Assembly (NCBI GenBank): GCA_963921795.1
Contig: OY997642.1
Location: 63,660,002 to 63,724,001 of the forward strand
DNA length: 64,000 nucleotides
DNA from: Nannobrachium achirus
Taxonomy: Eukaryota; Chordata; Actinopteri; Myctophiformes; Myctophidae
Reading direction: 5' to 3'
Both the position numbers and the translations under genes were made by a program. Numbering within the stretch: the first letter of the stretch is position 1; each line of letters begins with the position of its first letter. Below are positions 12,722 to 24,809 of the stretch, piece by piece. Under the pieces are notes generated by a model. It was not told where the DNA came from and did not search any database. It worked only from the letters and a program-made list of their open reading frames with translations.

Positions 12722-12960
12722 TTGGCCGCCGCGTCCACGTCCATGGACGCGGCCGTGGACGCGTCCATGGACGCGGACGCGAAAAAAACGTCCGTGGACG
12801 CGAGGCCGCGTCCACGGACGCAAACGGCCGGCCGTCCCGGCCGTGGACGCGGCCGTGGACGAGGCCGTGGACGCAGACGGCCGGGGACGCGGCCGTGGAC
12901 GAGGCCGCGGACGTGGACGCAAACGGCCGGCCGTGGACGAGTCCATGGACGAGGCCGCGA
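12722..12960. repeat. CpG-rich hexamer minisatellite, left arm
   Basis: Hexamer-periodic mixture of GTGGAC, GCGGCC, GTCCAT and GGACGC, about 240 bases. All six frames stay open through it (RPWTRP, RGRGRG, AVDAAVD), so these are repeat translations. Its partner is at 18,717-18,955. Confidence 0.9.
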
Positions 12961-12990
12961 AAAAAAGGCAGCGAAAAAAAAAAAAAAAAA

Positions 12991-13347
12991 GTGTCTATTG
13001 TATGTATTTTTTGATGGAGAATTCAAATATGACCTTCTTTTTTGCATAGGACAACTCTAACCTGCATCAATTGGTATTTTATAATTGCCAATTGTACCCT
13101 ATCCATCTGAAAAACAAATTGGATGTCTATTGTATGTATTTTTTGATGGAGAATTCAAATATTACCTTCTTTTTGGGATAGGACAACTCTAACCTGCATC
13201 AATTGGTATTTTATAATTGCCAATTGTACCCTATCCATCTCAAAAACAAATTGGATGTCTATTGTATGTATTTTTTGATGGGGAATTCAAATGTTACCTT
13301 CTTTTTTAGATAGGACAACTCTAACCTGCATCAATTGGTGCATCAAC
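12991..13347. repeat. 133-bp tandem repeat, left arm, about 2.7 units
   Basis: Same unit as at 4,823-5,310 (TCTATTGTATGTATTTTTTG ... ACAAATTGGA). It runs into a CTAT microsatellite at 13,349. Confidence 0.9.
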
Positions 13348-13348
13348 C

Positions 13349-13350
13349 TA

Positions 13351-13395
<45 letters not shown>

Positions 13396-13410
13396 CATCT
13401 ATCCATCTAT
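13349..13410. repeat. (CTAT)n microsatellite
   Basis: CTAT run with interspersed CCAT units. A second one lies at about 13,827-13,872. Confidence 0.9.
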
Positions 13411-14829
13411 CTATCCATCTATTTATTTATACTTCACCTTTAGTCCAGAAGAGAGTTCAGCATCAGGAACTTGCACACATGTAACTGTGTCATGACTGTG
13501 TCATGGAGCTAAAACAGGGCTATGTTAAATACTCAAAATGACTCTGATGGACCAATCAGGGTGGTGGTGGGGGGAGGGATCAACAATAGACAGAAACTGG
13601 ATAATGCTTTGTTAACTGTCCCACCTAAGTCCCTGCTAGTCTGAACAAACATCACCTTCCCTCTCATAACACTACTACTACTACATTTATATAAAGCTGC
13701 TCTTGCATTTGAATTCAAGTCTGACACAAGTTAAGGTTAACTTAGGTAGTATTTCATTTTGCTGGCTTTTAGGGTCTGTGTGTGAGTGTGTAGGCTCACA
13801 AATTATTATAATTGTCATTAAGTGACTCTATCTATCTATCTATCTATCTATCCATCTATCCATCTATCCATCTATTTATTTATACTTACTGTTTACATTT
13901 TCTATAAATATTTATTTCTATATAAAACTCAGTTGTGTGGAGTTATTGTGTGCCTTTTCTTGTAGCTAAAGAGTCCATTTGTTTACTAGACATTAAGTCA
14001 AGGTTACTATTTTGAGTTGAAGCTAAGTGTTTTATTGCTTTGTGGTTTAACATGATTTAAAAGGCAAATTCATTGTTATGGTTACTTTAGAAGACTGCTT
14101 TTGCATTCATGAGTTAAAAAGAGAGCCAAGCTAATTTAAAGAGTTAAGTTAAAGGAACACAAAACATGACCTAACTCGCTGCCATTGGACAGACAGTTAC
14201 AACATAGGCCTACTCTTATCTTTCACAGAACAGACAATTATCATTTGTTTTATCTATTTGAGACTATGTAGCTGCTCTATGGGAAATAGAGCATTATATC
14301 AGCCTATTCAATTGATAATGACCAATGGGTGCCAGTTTCTAAGTAGTTAACCATATTAACATAATAATATATGTGGCCTAGACATGGATATTGCCCAATC
14401 AACTCGTAATCTACAGAAATGTCCACCACATCACACAGTATAAAACTTAGTAGGCTCAGTGGATTCACCTATGTTAAATCATGTCAGGTTAGTTTGGTTC
14501 AAGGTTCAAGTATAATAATTTATGAGACAAAAATGTAAACAGCACAAATGTACAATCACATCTCGGCTAGAATGATAACATAAAGTCCTGACTACTCCTT
14601 GTTATTGTGGTCCTAAATACTACAATGATTAGTTTGGATGCATTGCTTCTATCATGTCCAATTAAAAATAAATACATTACATACATACAGAAATCTGCCT
14701 TCTCCTGTATTGTATTAGTGACATTCATTATAAATAGTAAAATAACAGGACAGAGCAAAAAAGGCCTCTGTTGTGTCTTTATCTGATCACATGCAATCAG
14801 ACACTCACACTGCACAGCAATATATAAAC

Positions 14830-14835
14830 TTTATT
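14830..14835 (-). terminator. AATAAA poly(A) signal of the zinc-finger gene
   Basis: AATAAA on the minus strand lies about 80 bases past the last finger frame's stop at 14,915. The inverted partner at 16,830-16,835 carries the same signal on the plus strand. Confidence 0.6.
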
Positions 14836-14874
14836 ACAGGCTCAAGGCCCACAGGGTAAGAAGACAATACATTA

Positions 14875-15843
<969 letters not shown>

Positions 15844-16250
15844 ACATTGATCAGCATTTAAGTAACATCATCATTATTATTGTTGAGTCTGAAAAGAACA
15901 ATACAATGTGATAGATCTTTACACATCTGACCCATAACATTATTAGCAATTCACATGGTTACTATAATAGGTGAGTCTTCTAGCTTTTTAAAAATGTAAT
16001 ATTTCATTAATTCTTTCTCTTACTAAGTGTAACATCCCACTTCTTAATTGTATATTATTTGGAAAGGGTTAGCAAAATGTTTGCCATAAATTCAATGCTG
16101 AGTTGCATTTGTTTTCCTACATTTTCCCCTTCAATGTATTATTACAATGTATTTACTATTTCTTACTTAGGTCTACTTAACTTTGTATTTTTACATTATT
16201 ATATTGATCAACATTAACACATAGTGTGTGTTAGGTTAGGTTAGTTGCAG
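15844..16250. other. Loop of the inverted duplication, no gene seen
   Basis: AT-rich sequence upstream of the zinc-finger pseudogene on the minus strand. No promoter was recognised. Confidence 0.4.
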
Positions 16251-16378
16251 AGTGTCCACAACTGTCCAGAATACACTGTACATAATATACTCCAGACTTC
16301 AAGTGAAGATGAAATCTCTAGACGGCACCAGCGGCAATTCTGATGAACGGGTGGAACCCAAAGACCATCAAGATCTCT
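16251..16378 (+). CDS. Candidate 5' exon of a zinc-finger-type gene (unproven)
   Basis: An acceptor TTGCAG ends at 16,250. An ATG at 16,309 opens 23 codons starting MKSLDGTSGNSDERVEP, which run to a consensus donor GTAAGT at 16,379. Acidic N-terminal exons of this kind occur in fish C2H2 genes. The plus-strand partner of the zinc-finger tail lies downstream at 16,668, so it may belong to a second, mostly lost copy. No finger exon follows. Unproven. Confidence 0.35.
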
Positions 16379-16829
16379 GTAAGTCACAGACTGAGTAAGT
16401 CTCCAGATAAACTCACACACATCAAAGTGTTTAAACATTACTTTTATCATTCATGACATAATATCATGTTACTGTTACCTACATGCCTTTATATGGGGAG
16501 AACCAAGCAACTTTGACCCAGTTATGATTTTGCTTTTAATAGAAAGGAATCCCTTACATTGTTGTATGTTGAATTACTTTCTGATCTGTTTGTGTTCATT
16601 ATAACAGCCACAGGAAAGATACATTGTTTCAGATTGTTCCAGAGACTGATGACAGACCCTGGATGTAGCTCTGTCAGGTACACGTCTACCATTAGTGGAC
16701 ACTGGCATGAGTGGCATGAGTGCCTCTTTAGCTCCGGTGGGGCTTTGTGAATGTACTCTCTGTTGTTGTTTTTTTAAATTATTATCTTTGTAATGTATTG
16801 TCTTCTTACCCTGTGGGCCTTGAGCCTGT

Positions 16830-16835
16830 AATAAA
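16830..16835 (+). terminator. AATAAA, mirrored zinc-finger 3' end
   Basis: Plus-strand copy of the poly(A) signal, about 80 bases after the TGA that ends the mirrored zinc-finger tail. Confidence 0.55.
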
Positions 16836-17786
16836 GTTTATATATTGCTGTGCAGTGTGAGTGTCTGATTGCATGTGATCAGATAAAGACACAACAGAGG
16901 CCTTTTTTGCTCTGTCCTGTTATTTTACTATTTATAATGAATGTCACTAATACAATACAGGAGAAGGCAGATTTCTGTATGTATGTAATGTATTTATTTT
17001 TAATTGGACATGATAGAAGCAATGCATCCAAACTAATCATTGTAGTATTTAGGACCACAATAACAAGGAGTAGTCAGGACTTTATGTTATCATTCTAGCC
17101 GAGATGTGATTGTACATTTGTGCTGTTTACATTTTTGTCTCATAAATTATTATACTTGAACCTTGAACCAAACTAACCTGACATGATTTAACATAGGTGA
17201 ATCCACTGAGCCTACTAAGTTTTATACTGTGTGATGTGGTGGACATTTCTGTAGATTACGAGTTGATTGGGCAATATCCATGTCTAGGCCACATATATTG
17301 TTATGTTAATATGGTTAACTACTTAGAAACTGGCACCCATTGGTCATTATCAATTGAATAGGCTGATATAATGCTCTATTTCCCATAGAGCAGCTACATA
17401 GTCTCAAATAGATAAAACAAATGATAATTGTCTGTTCTGTGAAAGATAAGAGTAGGCCTATGTTGTAACTGTCTGTCCAATGGCAGCGAGTTAGGTCATG
17501 TTTTGTGTTCCTTTAACTTAACTCTTTAAATTAGCTTGGCTCTCTTTTTAACTCATGAATGCAAAAGCAGTCTTCTAAAGTAACCATAACAATGAATTTG
17601 CCTTTTAAATCATGTTAAACCACAAAGCAATAAAACACTTAGCTTCAACTCAAAATAGTAACCTTGACTTAATGTCTAGTGAACAAATGGACTCTTTAGC
17701 TACAAGAAAAGGCACACAATAACTCCACACAACTGAGTTTTATATAGAAATAAATATTTATAGAAAATGTAAACAGTAAGTATAAA

Positions 17787-17862
17787 TAAATAGATGGATA
17801 GATGGATAGATGGATAGATGGATAGATAGATAGATAGGTAGATAGATAGATAGATAGATAGA
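17787..17862. repeat. (GATA/GATG)n microsatellite
   Basis: GATG/GATA run in the right arm, partner of 13,827-13,872. Confidence 0.9.
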
Positions 17863-18265
17863 GTCACTTAATGACAATTATAATAATTTGTGAGCCTACA
17901 CACTCACACACAGACCCTAAAAGCCAGCAAAATGAAATACTACCTAAGTTAACCTTAACTTGTGTCAGACTTGAATTCAAATGCAAGAGCAGCTTTATAT
18001 AAATGTAGTAGTAGTGTTATGAGAGGGAAGGTGATGTTTGTTCAGACTAGCAGGGACTTAGGTGGGACAGTTAACAAAGCATTATCCAGTTTCTGTCTAT
18101 TGTTGATCCCTCCCCCCACCACCACCCTGATTGGTCCATCAGAGTCATTTTGAGTATTTAACATAGCCCTGTTTTAGCTCCATGACACAGTCATGACACA
18201 GTTCCATGTGTGCAAGTTCCTGATGCTGAACTCTCTTCTGGACTAAAGGTGAAGTATAAATAAAT

Positions 18266-18270
18266 AGATG

Positions 18271-18327
<57 letters not shown>
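18266..18327. repeat. (GATA)n microsatellite
   Basis: GATA run at the junction with the 133-bp array, partner of 13,349-13,410. Confidence 0.9.
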
Positions 18328-18329
18328 TA

Positions 18330-18688
18330 GGTTGATGCACCAATTGATGCAGGTTAGAGTTGTCCTATCTAGAAAAGAAGGTAACGTTTGAATTCCCCAT
18401 CAAAAAATACATACAATAGACATCCAATTTGTTTTTGAGATGGATAGGGTACAATTGGCAATTATAAAATACCAATTGATGCAGGTTAGAGTTGTCCTAT
18501 TCCAAAAAGAAGGTAATATTTGAATTCTCCATCAAAAAATACATACAATAGACATCCAATTTGTTTTTCAGATGGATAGGGTACAATTGGCAATTATAAA
18601 ATACCAATTGATGCAGGTTAGAGTTGTCCTATGCAAAAAAGAAGGTCATATTTGAATTCTCCATCAAAAAATACATACAATAGACACC
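18330..18688. repeat. 133-bp tandem repeat, right arm
   Basis: Reverse-strand version of the array at 12,991-13,347, about 2.7 units. Confidence 0.9.
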
Positions 18689-18716
18689 TTTTTTTTATTT
18701 TTTCGCTGCCTTTTTT

Positions 18717-18955
18717 TCGCGGCCTCGTCCATGGACTCGTCCACGGCCGGCCGTTTGCGTCCACGTCCGCGGCCTCGTCCACGGCCGCGTCCCCGGCCGT
18801 CTGCGTCCACGGCAGCGTCCACGGCCGCGTCCACGGCCGGGACGGCCGGCCGTTTGCGTCCGTGGACGCGGCCTCGCGTCCACGGACGTTTTTTTCGCGT
18901 CCGCGTCCATGGACGCGTCCACGGCCGCGTCCATGGACGTGGACGCGGCGGCCAG
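18717..18955. repeat. CpG-rich hexamer minisatellite, right arm
   Basis: Reverse copy of 12,722-12,960, with small unit substitutions such as GGCAGC for GGCCTC. Open frames are artefacts of the hexamer period. Confidence 0.9.
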
Positions 18956-18959
18956 CGGC

Positions 18960-19399
18960 TGTCTCTCGCTTGCCTTGTCGTCCTCCCCTTTAATAGGGGT
19001 TCCCATACCTTAACTAACTGTCCATTGGCCATTTGGCCCTTTATGTAGTCTATTCCCAAACTTACTGTGTTTGGTCTTCTGCCCTATGTGTTTATTGTTT
19101 TTAAAAATATTTTAAAAAAAAAGTGTTTATACAAAAAAAAAAAAAAAAGTTGTTTATACAAAATGTTTTTTAACGTTTATTATCGAAACTTGTACTTTGA
19201 ACCTATAGGCCTTTGCACTGCAACAGATGTAATGTGTATCTTTGCTATTCAGATGACTATGTATGTAGCCCTTTGGGCACTATTTTCACCCTCCACGTGA
19301 AATAAGATGTAGTCATTATTGCTGGCTTTCGGAGATTGGCTAATTGAAGGGCCAACCCCTGCTATCCATGTATAAAAGCCATTTTGTAGACGCTTCATG
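18960..19399. other. No gene seen
   Basis: The flank of the inverted duplication includes A-rich patches at 19,100-19,150. No exon was recognised. Confidence 0.5.
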
Positions 19400-19445
19400 C
19401 TATGACCTGACGAAGATGTATTGACATCGAAACGTTGTCACTCTT
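19400..19445 (+). ncRNA. Hammerhead-ribozyme-like motif, Penelope-type
   Basis: CTGACGA (19,407) is followed by a helix GATGT/ACATC with an ATTG loop, then GAAAC (19,429), GTT, and GTC ending at 19,439. This is the order CUGANGA, stem II, GAAA, a minimal two-pair stem III, UH. That is the arrangement described for hammerheads in Penelope-like retroelements. Stem I does not pair well here (TATGAC against ACTCTT), so activity is doubtful. It probably marks the terminal repeat of a decayed Penelope-like element. No reverse transcriptase is visible nearby. Confidence 0.5.
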
Positions 19446-19739
19446 GCCTGCACCCTGTATTAATAAAAAAGGCTCTAAAAGTCTGTGTTTGCTCCAGTAT
19501 ACTCCTTCTACACCTTCTGGAATCCCTGACCATAACCTGAAACGGAAAGGAGCAGCGGCCATGCTGCTTAGAAACAGATCCCAACCGCACTCTCAAGAAC
19601 TTCCCTTCACCCTTTGCAGACGTCAATTGAGAAATGTCACAGCTTGTCCGTCAGTCTGTTTCTGATGGCATCAATCCCATGCCCTAACTGGCCAAGAGCC
19701 TGCTTTACTCTGATTTACACCCTACCTCCCCGAAAATGT
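19446..19739. other. Possible Penelope-like element remnant, no clear gene
   Basis: Sequence after the ribozyme-like motif includes open frames of about 62-76 codons on both strands, with no recognised domain. Confidence 0.3.
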
Positions 19740-20880
19740 TAATATCCATCCATATGTCCATATATGTATATGGATACTGTATATATATTATTGGATATAT
19801 ATTGGATATATATTAATTAAGGATACAATAAATAAAATGTCCATATACAGTATGGGCTTTCCCAGATGATGCCCTGTTAGGGTACCCCTTATGCCCATAT
19901 ATGGAGATCCCCAGGCATCAAATCCAGGCCCTAACTTGCCAAGGCCCTGCTTGGCTTTACTTATTAACATATGTTTTATGCCCATATGGAGATCCCTGTC
20001 CCTATGTCATCAAGACATATCTGGGAATGCCCATATTTGGTAATGCCCATATATGGGCATGTTTTTACATAACATTGTTGACTATCATGCAGGGGTCTCC
20101 ATATATGGTACTGGTCTGATATACATCACTGGCCAGATGGCCAAGAATTTGTGCGACCTGCATGTCGCCCCGAGGGGTCTGACTTGTAGCTTGTCTGTCT
20201 GTCGGTCTGTCTGTCTGTCTGTCTGTACAGGAAGTGATGTCAGTGTGATGTCAGTGAGTCACAGTAATGTGGTACAGAATGACTCATATATGGGCATTAA
20301 AAGGATGTCACGTGACATCACTTTCTGTACTGACAGTCAGACAAGTTACGAGATTTCTCAGGGTATAAAAGTCCATATATGGTAATTCCCAGAAAAAGAA
20401 AAAAAGTTTATGCCCATACATCGAGATTTCTGATGTCATAAATCCCAGGCCAAAAATGAGAATATTAGGCTACCCCATTATGCCCATATATGGAGATCCA
20501 CAGGCATCAAACAAGGCCCTAACTCACCAAGGCCCTGCTTGGCATTACTAATTAACGTACGTTTTTTAGTAACTGGTCCCATATACGGTACATCACTGGC
20601 CAGATGGCCAAGAATTGGCGCAAGTCACCCTGAGGTCGCAAGTCACCCTGAGGTGTCTTACTAGTTATTATTAACTAGAGGTCAGTGCCCCCGTCTCCCA
20701 CTTATGTTGTTGTCAAATGAACCCTGACCAATCATGGAGATCACCTATTTATGATGTGGTTGGATGAATTGTCATGTGAAGCTCACAAACCCACCAATCC
20801 TCAACACATATGCCCGTTTATATGACAGTCCCTCACATCAGGCAACTCCATATATGGGCATTAAAGGGACATGGACTGAC
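19740..20880. repeat. CCATATATGG-rich repeat cluster, first
   Basis: Direct and inverted copies of a short repeat centred on TGCCCATATATGGAGATCC, CACTGGCCAGATGG and AAGGCCCTGCTTGG. Six perfect 10-mers CCATATATGG lie at 19,895, 20,047, 20,099, 20,373, 20,484 and 20,848. The 10-mer matches the CArG-box consensus bound by serum response factor, but the gene-free context gives no proof of regulation. A GTCT microsatellite sits inside at about 20,187-20,226. Confidence 0.75.
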
Positions 20881-20889
20881 ACTGAGATC

Positions 20890-21350
20890 TAGGGATGGAG
20901 CTCGTTAATTTGTATTGATAATGAGCACCTTATCGATCCTGCTTATTGAGCCGGGCTTTTATCGAGCCCACTATTGAGCGTCGTTTTCTAATATTTTGTG
21001 AAAGATATGAGACGACAAATTCAGAACACAACATGAACAGATTTTGTTTTTATTGGCCAGTTGTTGCGACTGTGAGTTTGTTGCTGATCACCATCTACTC
21101 TACTGTATGAAGATGATAATTGACACAAGTAACACATGTCATTAAAACAATCATTCATTAATGTGCAATAAGTGTTACATGGCTTTATATTATGGATATT
21201 ACTGTAATAATGTATTGATCGCCTCTTGTCTTGATTGTTTAAACATGACATCATGGGCCGCTATGTTCAATAACAAAATTATTGATACCGGGTACTCAAT
21301 AAATCTGTTATCGGGTTATCGAGCTACCCTTGTTTAGGGCTCCATCCCTA
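20890..21350. mobile_element. hAT-type MITE, TAGGGATGGAGC ends
   Basis: Ends TAGGGATGGAGCTC and GGGCTCCATCCCTA are inverted repeats. Both sides carry the identical 8-bp duplication CTGAGATC (20,882-20,889 and 21,351-21,358). Length 461 bp, internally rich in TTATCGAG/CTCGATAA words. One end of the same family is found at 32,280. Confidence 0.9.
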
Positions 21351-21364
21351 CTGAGATCTCCACC

Positions 21365-21535
21365 GGTACAAGTATGGCCATTCATTTATTAGTGAATTCA
21401 TTTTCCCCATTGACTTGGGGGAAAACAATGGGGGATAAATTCAAACTGTAAGATGGAATTCATTTGCAAGTCAAGTGTGACCCGTGTCACAGCAACCACA
21501 CTTGCAATTTCCAATTGCATCTTTCTAGTTATTTT
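21365..21535. repeat. Short copy of the 2.2-3.3 kb dispersed repeat
   Basis: It shares TTATTAGTGAATTCATT, TTTTCCCCATTGACTTG and the CACACTTGCAATTTC end with the longer copy at 2,245-3,330. Confidence 0.6.
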
Positions 21536-21682
21536 TCTATCTGTCCAGTTTATATCATTTAGATGTTTTTGTGTTTAAGTGGCTTGGTAAATAATGCAGA
21601 AATGCACATTTAAAATCTGTAGCAAATTGGCATCTAGACAATATGGCACATTAGAAGTCGATTGCTAGGGTTAGGCCTACAG

Positions 21683-22056
21683 CAGAGTTCCCCAATTAGT
21701 TTTCCCCAATGGCCGAATTATGTCTAGGGTACCAAGCTGAGGGCCACAACATTGCAGGGGCGGTGGTGGCGTTCCCGCTACTCCAGCAACAGGGTGAAAA
21801 TCTTGTATGTCCAAAACCGTTTGTTTTGCATTTATCATTTTAAAAATGATTTAAACTAGTGAAAACAGCCGATCTACAAGCAGTGCTTGTGAGACGGCCT
21901 TGTATGATGAAGCAGGGCTTTACTTTGCGAAGGTTTCCACCCAACAACGACGATATGCTAGTGTTGTTGCTGCTCTTATACCACCATTAGGTCTATTACT
22001 GGGGTTGGTGGGGGCCAGACAGTAGCCCCATGCGGGCCGCCTATTGGGGAACCCAG
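21683..22056. mobile_element. hAT-type MITE, CAGAGTTCCCCAAT ends
   Basis: Ends CAGAGTTCCCCAATTAG and CCTATTGGGGAACCCAG are inverted repeats. The 8-bp duplication GCCTACAG is perfect (21,675-21,682 and 22,057-22,064). Length 374 bp. It contains a half copy of the dispersed hairpin module at 21,852-21,890. Confidence 0.85.
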
Positions 22057-22064
22057 GCCTACAG

Positions 22065-22260
22065 TATGTACAGTATTGTCTGTGACAAAGCTAAGATATT
22101 GATGAAAATGTGGATGCTGACATGGTGATGACCCCTGCCATGGACCACCCAGGGGTCCCTAAATGTCTTAATATACTGTAGCTTCATTATCAGTGTAATC
22201 ACTTTAACCCTATAGTCATGGTTATACAAAAATAGCAGATCTACAAGCTCACAAAGTGGT
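22065..22260. repeat. Direct repeat unit, copy 1
   Basis: Paired with 23,593-23,775. Both share the order TGTCYGTGATAAAGCTAA-like, ATGAAAATGT, GGTGATG-CCCCTGCC, CCACCCAGGGG, and then the left arm of the hairpin module (AAAAATAGCAGATCTACAAG). Only the left half of the hairpin (22,228-22,255) is present here. Confidence 0.6.
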
Positions 22261-22350
22261 GGTGCATATTTAAAATACATCTGTGGTATATATTTGAGTC
22301 TAATGTTAGATGGTGCAGCCATAGGGCAACAGGCAGGACGTACAGTAGGC

Positions 22351-22896
22351 CAGGGGTTCCCAAACCTTTTTGTCTCAGGGCACCCCATAAATATTTTTTT
22401 AATCCGAGGCACCCCTACATTTCACTCCCAGCACCTTATATTTATAGCATACTGTCGTTGTCCAAACGTATTCTATAAAATGTACTAACTAGTGAAAACA
22501 GCAGATCTACAAGCACACAACGCCTCACGATGCGAGGCGTTGTGTGCTTGTAGATCGGCTGTTTTCACTATAGTTTTGTGCGACAGTCTTGTATGATGAA
22601 GCAGGGCTTTGCTTTACCAAAAGACGTACACGTTTGAAACTTGGAGATACAAGGTTTCTGCCCGACAGTGACGATATTTTAGTGATTATTTTGCGTGGAA
22701 AAACGTTGAGATAATTGCCACTTTGGTTAGAACTTACTGAAAATAACTTTGTACTTTAGTAGTAGTTTAAAATTATACTAAATATTTTTTTCAAGTGTCC
22801 AAATAAATTCCAAATATTATCAAATTATCTCGCGGCACCCCTGAACTGCCGTCACGGCACCCCAGGGTGCCCCGTCACCCACTTTGAAAACCCCTG
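22351..22896. mobile_element. hAT-type MITE, CAGGGGTTCCCAAAC ends, with hairpin
   Basis: Ends CAGGGGTTCCCAAAC and TTTGAAAACCCCTG. The flanking duplication CAGTAGGC/CAGTAGGG matches at 7 of 8 bases (22,343-22,350 and 22,897-22,904). Length 546 bp. A second copy of the family lies inverted at 50,089-50,650. Both carry the hairpin module at the same internal site. Confidence 0.9.
22490..22570. repeat. Dispersed hairpin module, full copy
   Basis: Arms TAGTGAAAACAGCAGATC and GATCGGCTGTTTTCACTA, with inner stem ACAACGCCTC/GAGGCGTTGT around ACGATGC. A nearly perfect foldback of 81 bases. Confidence 0.9.
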
Positions 22897-23028
22897 CAGT
22901 AGGGTGTGTAGAGAAGATGGTTGGACTACTGTTTAACTGAACATTTTGTCAGGTAAAACCGCCCGCATTCGGCAACCATTACAGTCTGTCTGATTACACA
23001 ATAATTTGAATTGATACCATGCGTGAAA

Positions 23029-23240
<212 letters not shown>

Positions 23241-23592
23241 TTACAAAAATAATAACATGTTTATAGTTTAAACAAGGGGCAGAGAGCAGAGCCGTGCTAC
23301 AGCCAATGAGAGCACAGGACAGGTGGACACGGGTGCTTGTTTGATTGTATTTATCTCTGAAAAGTGTTCTGAAAATGAGGGCCTGCCCTCAAATACCTGT
23401 ATACTCTGAGATTAAATAAAGGTTATGATGATTGTATCAACTTTATACAATCAAACAAGACTAATTGATTGTATAAACTTTATACATCAAACATGCGACC
23501 GTGCAGTATAGCTTCTGGCATAGGCACTGTGGCACAATAGGAGTCCAATTAGGATCAGAGCTATCTACAGGTCATACTATTGACCACTTATT
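23241..23592. other. No gene seen
   Basis: Includes a short direct repeat of TTGTAT-AACTTTATAC (about 23,436 and 23,469). Nothing else was recognised. Confidence 0.45.
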
Positions 23593-23775
23593 TTGTACCG
23601 TATGTCCGTGATAAAACTAAAATATTCATGAAAATGTCCATCACATGCTGGCACGGTGATGTCCCCTGCCGGCTACCACCCAGGGGGTTCCAGGGGTTCC
23701 TAAATATGTTCAGTTAAGCAAAAATAGCAGATCTACAAGCGCACAACCCAGGATGTTTTAAAACATCCTGGGTTG
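23593..23775. repeat. Direct repeat unit, copy 2, with variant hairpin
   Basis: Copy of 22,065-22,260. The left hairpin arm ATAGCAGATCTACAAGCGCA (from 23,725) is followed by a different perfect palindrome at 23,744-23,775, CAACCCAGGATGTTTT plus its complement, instead of the usual right arm. Confidence 0.65.
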
Positions 23776-24269
23776 ATAAATTACACATTTGAAGCAGCCA
23801 GAATAACCTTTCTGACTTTTGGTTGGGGTCTTTCCTCACCTGGGACCCCCCAGACTGACCCCGGTGCCTATCTCAGTACTCGCTCTGCTCCTGCTCCAGA
23901 GCAATGTCAAATTATAATTGAAGCATAACGTTTTTTTGTAGCTGGGCTCTGCTAACAAAAATGAGAAGTACAGTAGCTAATACCAGGGGTCTTCCACATG
24001 GGGTCCTCTCTCACTTTGGGCACGCAGAACAACGTGTCCATTTATTGCACACGCTCCATTCACACTGACAGCTCAACAGTACTTTCAGAAATGCAGGTGA
24101 AGCTGCCATATGGGCCTCAGGTCAGGGCTCGGCAAGGCTTACTTACTTCCATCACCATTGGAGCTTTTCACATGCTGTGTTTACAGTTGAAAAGGTCCAA
24201 CAACCCGGCTCTTACTCAGATGGGAACTATTTCGGTCAAAGAACTTTGAGGGTGCCAACTATGTCACAC
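23776..24269. other. Unclassified; one weak plus-strand open frame
   Basis: A frame at 23,998-24,249 (83 codons) has no recognisable domain and no convincing splice context. It is left as non-coding. Confidence 0.4.
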
Positions 24270-24351
24270 TTTATAAATAAAAGTAGAAAGTACCCATACC
24301 CAACTCATTATGCAGAGAATGCAGAGAATTTCAAATGTATAAATATCTTTT

Positions 24352-24423
24352 GAAAATAGCTGATCTACAAGCTCACAACGTGTCGCGATGCGACACATTG
24401 TGAGCTTGTAGATCAGCTATTCC
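24352..24423. repeat. Dispersed hairpin module, full copy
   Basis: GAAAATAGCTGATCTACAAG pairs with CTTGTAGATCAGCTATTCCC. The inner stem AACGTGTCGC/GCGACACATT is different from that at 22,490. It lies in an AGTAC-type MITE remnant (24,270-24,620), at the same internal site as in the copy at 53,994. Confidence 0.9.
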
Positions 24424-24474
24424 CAAATGGCTGAAATGTATATAAGCCTGAATGTGGTTATAGTGTATGCTTTG

Positions 24475-24620
24475 TAATAATAATCTAAATCTACAAAGTA
24501 ACTAGTAACTAAAGTTTTCAAATTGCAGTAAAGTAGAAAGTACAATATCTGCCTCTGAAATGGAGTTGAAGTAAAAGTAAAAAAAAAAAAGTAAATGTAC
24601 TTAGTTACTTTACACCATGT
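24475..24620. repeat. AGTAC-type hAT MITE remnant
   Basis: TACAAAGTAACTAGTAACT, AAAGTAGAAAGTAC and AGTAAATGTACTTAGTTAC phrases match the family at 53,749-54,163. The terminal repeat was not identified. Confidence 0.5.
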
Positions 24621-24640
24621 GTCCATCATCTGAATGGACA

Positions 24641-24747
24641 GGCTTAAAGGAGTGTAAATCCCTACTCTCCTTTAAAACCGCTCTGAAAATACACATACAG
24701 GTGGAAGCAACTAGAAACTGGCTAAAAGACAAAACCTAAGATGTATG

Positions 24748-24809
<62 letters not shown>
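24641..24809 (+). mobile_element. LINE 3' fragment with (CAAT)n tail
   Basis: The plus strand codes KECKSLLSFKTALK, homologous to the C-terminal KECGSLASFKIALK of the LINE at 55-58.5 kb. A stop and a run of CAAT tetramers follow. It is a 5'-truncated insertion of the same or a sister family. Confidence 0.75.

Larger units (their letters stand above)
16668..18959 (-). repeat. Right arm of giant inverted duplication
   Basis: Reverse copy of 12,717-14,990. It begins inside the zinc-finger tail (AGCTCTGTCAGGTACACG) and includes the stop, the 3' untranslated region and the AATAAA at 16,830. It then carries the composite repeat, GATA microsatellites (about 17,787-17,862 and 18,266-18,327), the 133-bp array (18,330-18,688) and the CpG-rich minisatellite (18,717-18,955). 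Differences from the left arm are few: a five-base GGCAT-type duplication near 16,710, microsatellite length, and scattered single bases. Confidence 0.9.

Noticed and set aside
12620..13060. Arg/Gly-rich frames up to 146 codons in all frames, repeated at 18,631-19,059
   Set aside because: The hexamer CpG-rich minisatellite keeps every frame open; no start, splice or domain supports a protein.
14567..14815. 82-codon frame identical at 14,567-14,815 and 16,850-17,098
   Set aside because: Its identity reflects the inverted duplication; it overlaps the 3' untranslated region of the zinc-finger gene on the same strand and has no domain.
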